From the NCBI RefSeq assembly GCF_008087085.1, contig NZ_VIYJ01000007.1, forward strand, positions 1 through 64,000: a stretch of 64,000 bases of DNA, in the 5' to 3' direction. This stretch comes from Nocardioides rubriscoriae. GTDB taxonomy: Bacteria > Actinomycetota > Actinomycetes > Propionibacteriales > Nocardioidaceae. The notes under the pieces were generated by a model. That model saw only the letters and a list, made by a program, of their open reading frames with translations. It was not told the origin of the DNA and made no database searches. Position 1 is the stretch's first letter. Each line of letters starts with the position of its first letter. Made by a program: the position numbers and the translations under genes. Shown here in pieces: positions 59,640 through 64,000 of this stretch.

Positions 59640-60446
59640 GTGAGTGCGGAAGGGTCTGCCTTGTTCTACTGGTTCCTCAAGCTGGTCGCGCTCGGTCCGC
59701 TGCTCAAGCTGGTGTTCCGCCCGCAGACCGAGGGTGTCGAGCACGTGCCCGAGGAGGGCCCTGCGATCCTGGCGTGCAACCACCTCTCCTACGCCGACTG
59801 GCTGTTCATGCCGCTGACCCTGCCGCGGCGGGTGACCTTCGTGGCCAAGGCGGAGTACTTCACCACCCCCGGCCTCAAGGGCTGGCTGCAGAAGCAGTTC
59901 TTCTCCGGTTCCGGACAGGTCCCGATTGACCGCTCCGGCGCCGACGCGGCGGCCGGCGCGCTGCTGTCGGCCAAGAAGGTCCTGGGCGAGGGCAACCTCT
60001 TCGGCATCTACCCCGAGGGCACCCGCTCCCACGACGGACGCCTCTACCGCGGCAAGACCGGGGTGGCCCGCCTGGCCCTCGAGACCGGCGTACCCGTGAT
60101 CCCGTGCGCGGTCATCGGTACCGACGTCGTGGCGCCCCCTGGCAAGAAGTTCGGCTCGATCACCCGCCCGATGGTGCGCTTCGGCGCCCCGCTCGACTTC
60201 TCGCGCTACGAGGGCATGGAGAACGACCGCTACATCCTGCGCTCGATCACCGACGAGATCATGTACGAGATCATGCGCCTGTCGGGCCAGGAGTACGTCG
60301 ACAAGTACGCCTCGCAGGCCAAGGAGGAGACCAAGCGGCTCGAGGCCGAGGCCCGGGCCAAGGCCGACCCCAAGGCCGACCCCGGGCCTGACAGCAAGGC
60401 CGACGACAAGGCCGGCCCGGGGGCCGAGCACAAGAAGGCGTCCTGA
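59640..60446 (+). CDS. 1-acyl-sn-glycerol-3-phosphate acyltransferase (PlsC-like)
   Basis: A 268-residue acyltransferase with the HX4D motif NHLSYADWLF, PIDRSGADAA (substrate loop), the EGTRS motif in GIYPEGTRSHDG and PVIPCAVIGT. It acylates lysophosphatidic acid or a similar lipid acceptor at the membrane. A C-terminal Lys/Asp/Ala-rich tail of about 40 residues is an extension. It corresponds to mycobacterial Rv2182c in the conserved gene order. A TAGTGT box lies about 43 bp before GTG 59640. The next gene overlaps its stop. Confidence 0.9.
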   Translation: MSAEGSALFYWFLKLVALGPLLKLVFRPQTEGVEHVPEEGPAILACNHLSYADWLFMPLTLPRRVTFVAKAEYFTTPGLKGWLQKQFFSGSGQVPIDRSGADAAAGALLSAKKVLGEGNLFGIYPEGTRSHDGRLYRGKTGVARLALETGVPVIPCAVIGTDVVAPPGKKFGSITRPMVRFGAPLDFSRYEGMENDRYILRSITDEIMYEIMRLSGQEYVDKYASQAKEETKRLEAEARAKADPKADPGPDSKADDKAGPGAEHKKAS

Positions 60447-61594
60447 GCCGCTACGGCGCCAGCGGGGTCCGCGCGGCGGTCGCCGTCGAGGACCGGCTGT
60501 TCCGGGCCCTCGCGGTGCTGCGGGCCATCACGCTGCTCAACGCGATCGCGATCAACGTCGTCACGCGCGACGACCTCGTCCACCCGTGGGGCGGCGCGGC
60601 GATCCTGGCCGCGATGGCGGCGTGGACGGCGTTCGTCACCTGGGCCTACACCGACGCCGTACGCCGCTCGATCCCGCTGCTGCTGGCCGACGCCGCCGTC
60701 GCGCTCGCGGCCCTGACCCTGACCCCGCTGGTCAAGGGGCCTGACTTCGACGGCACCGTGCCGGGCTTCTGGGTGATGGCGGCGCTGCTGGCCTGGGCGG
60801 TCCGCTTCCGCCAGTGGGGCGGGCTCGGGGCCGCGGTCGTCATCGTCGCCGCCGACCTGTGGCTGCGCGCCGACATCACCCAGACCAACCTCGGCAACGC
60901 CTACCTGCTGCTGATCGGCGGTCCGATCGTCGGCTTCCTGTGCGGGTCGCTGCAGGAGATGGCGGTCCAGCGCGACGCGGCCCAGCAGTCCGCGGCCGCC
61001 GCGGCCGAGCGGGCGCGGCTGGCTCGCGTGGTCCACGACGGGGTGCTGCAGGTGCTCGCCCTGGTGCAGCGCCGCGGCGCCGAGCTCGGCGGCGACGCGG
61101 CCGAGCTCGGACGGCTGGCCGGCGAGCAGGAGAAGCGGCTGCGCACGCTGATCCGCTCCCAGGACGCCCTGCGCGACCGGGTCGACAACGGCGTGGTCGA
61201 CCTCGCCGACGCCCTGGCCCGGCTGCGCGACCGGCCGCACGTCGACGTCGCGGTGCCCGGCGGGCCCGTCGACCTGCCCGCGGCCACGGCCACCGAGGTC
61301 GTCGCGGTCGTCGAGGCCTGCCTCGACAACGTGGCGCGCCACGTCGGCGAGGACGCCCCGGCGTGGGTGCTGCTCGAGGCGTTCCCCGACCACGTCGCGG
61401 TGTCGGTGCGCGACGACGGTCCCGGCATCCCCGAGGGCCGGCTCGAGGAGGCCCGCGCCCAGGGCCGCCTCGGCGTGCTCGAGTCGATCCAGGGCCGGGT
61501 GCGCGACCTCGGCGGCACCGCCGAGCTCACCACGGGGTCGTTCGGCACCGAGTGGGAGCTGTCGGTGCCCCGCAGCACCCACGCCCCGCGATGA
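60443..61594 (+). CDS. MacS-family sensor histidine kinase
   Basis: A kinase with four to five membrane helices in the first 170 residues, a HisKA_3 phosphoacceptor (RLARVVHDGVLQVLALVQRRG) and an HATPase domain (ACLDNVARHVGE, VRDDGPGIPEGRLEE). The first normal start (GTG 60515, 359 residues) cuts into the conserved MacS N-terminus; codons from CTG 60443 encode VEDRLFRALAVLRAIT, which belongs to the family, and that CTG overlaps the acyltransferase stop (CTGA). There is no ATG, GTG or TTG between. I therefore take CTG 60443 (383 residues), with the start uncertain. Pairs with the regulator at 62206. Confidence 0.83.
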   Translation: MSRYGASGVRAAVAVEDRLFRALAVLRAITLLNAIAINVVTRDDLVHPWGGAAILAAMAAWTAFVTWAYTDAVRRSIPLLLADAAVALAALTLTPLVKGPDFDGTVPGFWVMAALLAWAVRFRQWGGLGAAVVIVAADLWLRADITQTNLGNAYLLLIGGPIVGFLCGSLQEMAVQRDAAQQSAAAAAERARLARVVHDGVLQVLALVQRRGAELGGDAAELGRLAGEQEKRLRTLIRSQDALRDRVDNGVVDLADALARLRDRPHVDVAVPGGPVDLPAATATEVVAVVEACLDNVARHVGEDAPAWVLLEAFPDHVAVSVRDDGPGIPEGRLEEARAQGRLGVLESIQGRVRDLGGTAELTTGSFGTEWELSVPRSTHAPR

Positions 61595-61601
61595 TGGTGT
61601 C

Positions 61602-62126
61602 GTGACCATCCACGCGGGCCACCCGTTCGCCACCGACGACGACCCCGTGCGCCGCCTGCGCGGACGGCTCGGCGGCGCCGTCACGCTGTGGACGGCGGGG
61701 GAGGGCGGGAGCGCCCGCGACTGGGCGGGACTGACGGTGTCGTCGGTCCTGCTCGCCCACGGCGAGACCCCGCGGCTGCTGGCCCTGGTCGACCCCGACT
61801 CCGACCTCGCCGACGTCGTCGCCGACACGGGCCGGGCGGTGTTCCACCTGCTGTCGTGGCACCACCGCGACCTGGCCGACGCGTTCGCGGGCGTGGCGCC
61901 CGCGCCGGGCGGTCCCTTCCGTCTGGGCCCCTTCGCGCCGACCGCGTCGGGTCCGCTGCTCGGCGACGCGACGTCGTACGTCGAGGTGGAGGTGGAGTCG
62001 GTGGCCGAGGTCGGCTGGTCGCGGCTGCTCACCTGCACCGTCGACCTGGCGACGCTGGTGGTCGGCGACGACGCCGAGCCGCTGCTCCACCGCCGCGGCC
62101 GCTACCGCACCGACCCTCCGCGATAG
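61602..62126 (+). CDS. Flavin reductase-like (FMN-binding split barrel) protein
   Basis: A 174-residue split-barrel protein. The start DDPVRRLRGRLGGAVTLWTAG and the following SARDWAGLTVSSVLLAHGETPRLLALVDPDSDLAD agree with the flavin reductase-like family, in which the Ser/Thr-rich strand binds FMN. AVFHLLSWHHRDLADAFAG is the usual second half. The partner and substrate are unknown. It begins 7 bp after the kinase stop and lies between the kinase and its response regulator; its stop codon is in the arm of the hairpin at 62121. Confidence 0.75.
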   Translation: MTIHAGHPFATDDDPVRRLRGRLGGAVTLWTAGEGGSARDWAGLTVSSVLLAHGETPRLLALVDPDSDLADVVADTGRAVFHLLSWHHRDLADAFAGVAPAPGGPFRLGPFAPTASGPLLGDATSYVEVEVESVAEVGWSRLLTCTVDLATLVVGDDAEPLLHRRGRYRTDPPR

Positions 62127-62179
62127 TCGTGGACCTTCTGCACCGAAGCCCGTTCGGTGCAGAAGGTCCACGACTATCG
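62121..62179. repeat. Perfect 27-bp inverted repeat (hairpin)
   Basis: Bases 62121-62147 and 62153-62179 are perfect reverse complements around the 5-base loop GCCCG. The left arm contains the TAG stop (62124-62126) of the flavin reductase-like gene. The arm reads CGATAGTCGTGGACC, then TTCTGCACCGAA. It could be a terminator or a mobile REP-like element; the length and perfection exceed what a terminator needs. Confidence 0.9.
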
Positions 62180-62205
62180 GGGTGGGGGGCGGTTAGGGTC
62201 GGCGC

Positions 62206-62892
62206 GTGAGTGACGTGGGGAGCGACGGGCAGGACCCGGTCCGGGTGATGGTGGTCGACGACCACCCGATGTGGCGTGACGCGGTCGAGCGCGACCTGCA
62301 GGCCGCCGGGTTCGCCGTGGTGGCGGTCGCCGCCGACGGCCACCAGGCGCTCGCGCGCTTCCCGGCGGCGCGCCCGCAGGTCGTGGTGCTCGACCTGCAG
62401 ATCCCCGGGCCCAACGGCGTCGAGGTCACCCGGCAGGTGCTCCAGCACGACCCGGGCGCGCGGGTGCTGATCCTGTCGGCGTCCGGCGAGCAGGACGACG
62501 TGCTCGAGGCGGTCAAGGCCGGGGCGACCGGCTACCTCGTCAAGTCGGCCTCGGTCGCCGAGCTGCTCGACGCCGTACGCCGGGTGGCCCGGGGCGACTC
62601 GGTCTTCACCCCGGGTCTGGCGGGCCTGGTGCTCGGCGAGTTCCGCCGCCTGTCGGAGCCCGCGGGCGACCCGTCGATCACCGGCAACCCCGAGCTGACC
62701 GAGCGGGAGACCGAGGTGCTCAAGATGGTCGCCAAGGGGATGTCCTACAAGCAGATCGCCGAGCGCCTGGTGCTTTCGCACCGCACCGTGCAGAACCACG
62801 TGCAGAACACCCTGCGCAAGCTGCAGATGCACAACCGCGTCGAGCTGACCCGCTACGCCATCGAGCGCGGCCTCGACACCGACGACGACTGA
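62206..62892 (+). CDS. NarL/LuxR-family response regulator (MacR-like)
   Basis: A 228-residue regulator. The receiver has VMVVDDHPMWRDAVERDL, phospho-acceptor Asp63 (VVVLDLQIPGPNG), Ser/Thr in LILSASGE and Lys in YLVKSAS. The LuxR HTH is LTERETEVLKMVAKGMSYKQIAERLVLSHRTVQNHV. It is almost certainly the partner of the MacS-type kinase upstream. GTG 62206 lies 6 nt after TAGGGT, so a separate leaderless transcript is likely, after the hairpin at 62121. Targets are not known. Confidence 0.9.
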   Translation: MSDVGSDGQDPVRVMVVDDHPMWRDAVERDLQAAGFAVVAVAADGHQALARFPAARPQVVVLDLQIPGPNGVEVTRQVLQHDPGARVLILSASGEQDDVLEAVKAGATGYLVKSASVAELLDAVRRVARGDSVFTPGLAGLVLGEFRRLSEPAGDPSITGNPELTERETEVLKMVAKGMSYKQIAERLVLSHRTVQNHVQNTLRKLQMHNRVELTRYAIERGLDTDDD

Positions 62893-62934
62893 GCCGCGGC
62901 GGTCCGGGCTCGCGGCCGGTCTAGGGTCGGTCGC

Positions 62935-63783
62935 GTGACCACGGCGGCCTACCTCGAGCGGCTCGGCCTGCCGGCCGACCTGCCACCGACCCTCGAGACC
63001 CTGGTCGAGGTCCACCGCGCCCACCTCGCGCAGGTGCCCTACACCAACCTCGACATCATGCTCGGGCGGCCGCCCTCGACGGTCCCGGCCGAGGCGCTCG
63101 CGCGCCTGGTCGGCCTGGGGCGGGCGGGCTACTGCTTCCACCACAACGGCCTGCTCGAGACGGTGCTGCGCGACCTCGGCTTCACCGTCGAGCGCCGCCA
63201 CGGCCACGTCTGGACGCTCCCGGAGCAACGCGACCAGACCCAGCTGAACCACCTGGTGCTCGTGGTCACGGGCCTTGCGACCGCCGCCAACCCGGGCGGC
63301 CGCTGGTGGCCCGACGTCGGGCTCGGCGAGGGACCGTTCGACCCGGTGCCGCTGGTCGAGGGCGACGTCGTCGACGGGCCGTTCCGCTTCGAGGTCAGCG
63401 GCCTGGGCATCGACGGCTGGTCCTTCGCCCACGACCCGAGCGGCTCCTTCCGCGGGCTCGAGGTGCGCGACCTCCCGGTCGACCAGAACGTCGTCGACAC
63501 CGCGCACGCCGCCTTGTCCACACCGCCGACGGGCGTGTTCACCCGGGTGCTGGTCACCCAGCGCCGAGACCCGCTCGGCTGCGACACCGTCCGGTGCTGC
63601 GTGGCCACGCGCGTCGACGCCGGCGGCGCCCACCAGCGCGACCTCACGTCGTACGACGACTGGCGCGCGGCGCTCGACGCGATCGGCCTCGTGGTCGCCG
63701 ACGTGCCCGACGACGACCTGCGCGCCCTGTTCGACCGGATGCTCGCCGCGCACCGCACGTGGGACGAGGCGGGCCGGCCGTGA
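62935..63783 (+). CDS. nat: Arylamine N-acetyltransferase
   Basis: A 282-residue NAT. The catalytic triad is visible: Cys in GRAGYCFHHNGLLETVL, His in QLNHLVLVV and Asp in WWPDVGLGEGP. NAT enzymes transfer acetyl from acetyl-CoA to arylamines and hydrazines or act in secondary metabolism. GTG 62935 lies 8 nt after a TAGGGT box, suggesting a leaderless transcript separate from the response regulator. The next gene overlaps its stop as GTGA. Confidence 0.92.
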   Translation: MTTAAYLERLGLPADLPPTLETLVEVHRAHLAQVPYTNLDIMLGRPPSTVPAEALARLVGLGRAGYCFHHNGLLETVLRDLGFTVERRHGHVWTLPEQRDQTQLNHLVLVVTGLATAANPGGRWWPDVGLGEGPFDPVPLVEGDVVDGPFRFEVSGLGIDGWSFAHDPSGSFRGLEVRDLPVDQNVVDTAHAALSTPPTGVFTRVLVTQRRDPLGCDTVRCCVATRVDAGGAHQRDLTSYDDWRAALDAIGLVVADVPDDDLRALFDRMLAAHRTWDEAGRP

Positions 63784-64000
63784 GCCTGCGGCCGGCGACC
63801 GCCGCCGACGTCGCAGGTCTGGCCGACCTCGAGGAGGTGGCCAACCGGCTCGCGCTGGCCCACGTCTTCGGGGACGTGCCCTTCCCCCTGGCCGAGGTCG
63901 CCGACCGGTGGGCCGACGCCGTCGACGACCCTGCCGTCACGGTGCTGGTCGTGGACGGTGTCGCCGGCCGTCTCGACTGCGTCGTGGCCCACGACGACCG
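63780..64000 (+). CDS. GNAT-like acetyltransferase, truncated by the window end
   Basis: The first 73 codons of a gene that continues past 64000. The protein begins MSLRPATAADVAGLADLEEVANRL, the usual opening strand and helix of GNAT domains. The acetyl-CoA loop would lie outside the window. GTG 63780 overlaps the stop of the arylamine N-acetyltransferase gene (GTGA), so the two are coupled. Assignment is based on the N-terminal pattern only. Confidence 0.6.
   Translation, partial: MSLRPATAADVAGLADLEEVANRLALAHVFGDVPFPLAEVADRWADAVDDPAVTVLVVDGVAGRLDCVVAHDD

Noticed and set aside
1..64000. CRISPR arrays, tRNA/rRNA genes, insertion sequences, prophage or replication origin
   Set aside because: No short regularly spaced repeats, no cloverleaf or rRNA sequence, no transposase, integrase or dnaA-box cluster was seen on either strand.

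Overview
The window is chromosomal DNA of a very GC-rich actinobacterium, most likely a member of the Nocardioidaceae (Nocardioides-like). The evidence is the cytochrome bc1-aa3 branch with a diheme QcrC, the CtaF subunit, actinobacterial PspAA/PspAB proteins, a MacS-type sensor kinase, an adenosine kinase closely resembling the mycobacterial one, frequent GTG starts with 4-bp GTGA/ATGA overlaps, and many start codons 6-9 nt downstream of a TANNNT box (leaderless transcripts). I see no rRNA, tRNA, CRISPR array, insertion sequence or prophage.

Layout. 1-385: a 155-bp-period direct repeat and a palindromic element. 386-3583: AzlCD amino-acid exporter, an acetyltransferase, an aldo/keto reductase and a DUF3043 membrane protein. 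3667-6249: envelope-stress operon pspA-pspAA-htpX-pspAB. 6304-8845: ECF sigma factor with a membrane partner, then a GAF histidine kinase. 8866-14917: VOC/DinB pair opposite a WYL regulator, NAD and Fe-S genes (nadA, erpA), glycerate kinase. 14981-30202: adenosine kinase, cysteine desulfurase-TusA, ctaCDF, L,D-transpeptidase, ctaE-qcrCAB, ctaG, a degenerate receiver and trpD. 30224-35146: a glycan/membrane cluster. 35162-41385: AsnC-type protein, DEDDh/GIY-YIG nuclease, a small cysteine protein, a c-di-AMP riboswitch with its NlpC/P60 hydrolase, and two membrane proteases. 41468-51116: a complete-looking Tad (Flp) pilus locus with its own histidine kinase and response regulator. 51358-64000: acyl-CoA ligase, SRPBCC, ArsA-like ATPase, two ROK kinases, hydrolase, acyltransferase, a MacS-type two-component system and an arylamine N-acetyltransferase.

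Much of 13-60 kb follows, in order and strand as I remember it, the M. tuberculosis Rv2182c-Rv2205c block (acyltransferase, ArsA-like, SRPBCC, fadD15, NlpC/P60, nuclease, trpD, ctaE-qcrCAB, ctaF, ctaC, adoK, erpA-like, glycerate kinase). Modules are inserted into this backbone: ctaD between ctaC and ctaF, the glycan cluster after trpD, and the Tad locus between the NlpC region and the acyl-CoA ligase.

The most interesting regulatory signals are three. (1) An 18-bp palindrome of the form CTAGTCA-N4-TGACTAG occurs three times: upstream of each Flp pilin gene and in the divergent promoter of the glycan cluster, suggesting a shared regulator of pili and cell-surface glycans. (2) Two back-to-back matches to the LexA-independent PafBC (RecA-NDp) DNA-damage promoter lie between the nuclease and an undescribed 71-residue cysteine-containing protein. 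(3) A ydaO-type c-di-AMP riboswitch precedes the NlpC/P60 hydrolase. Other points are a von Willebrand A domain fused to TadB, a perfect 27-bp hairpin at 62121-62179, and two genes whose best start appears to be CTG.
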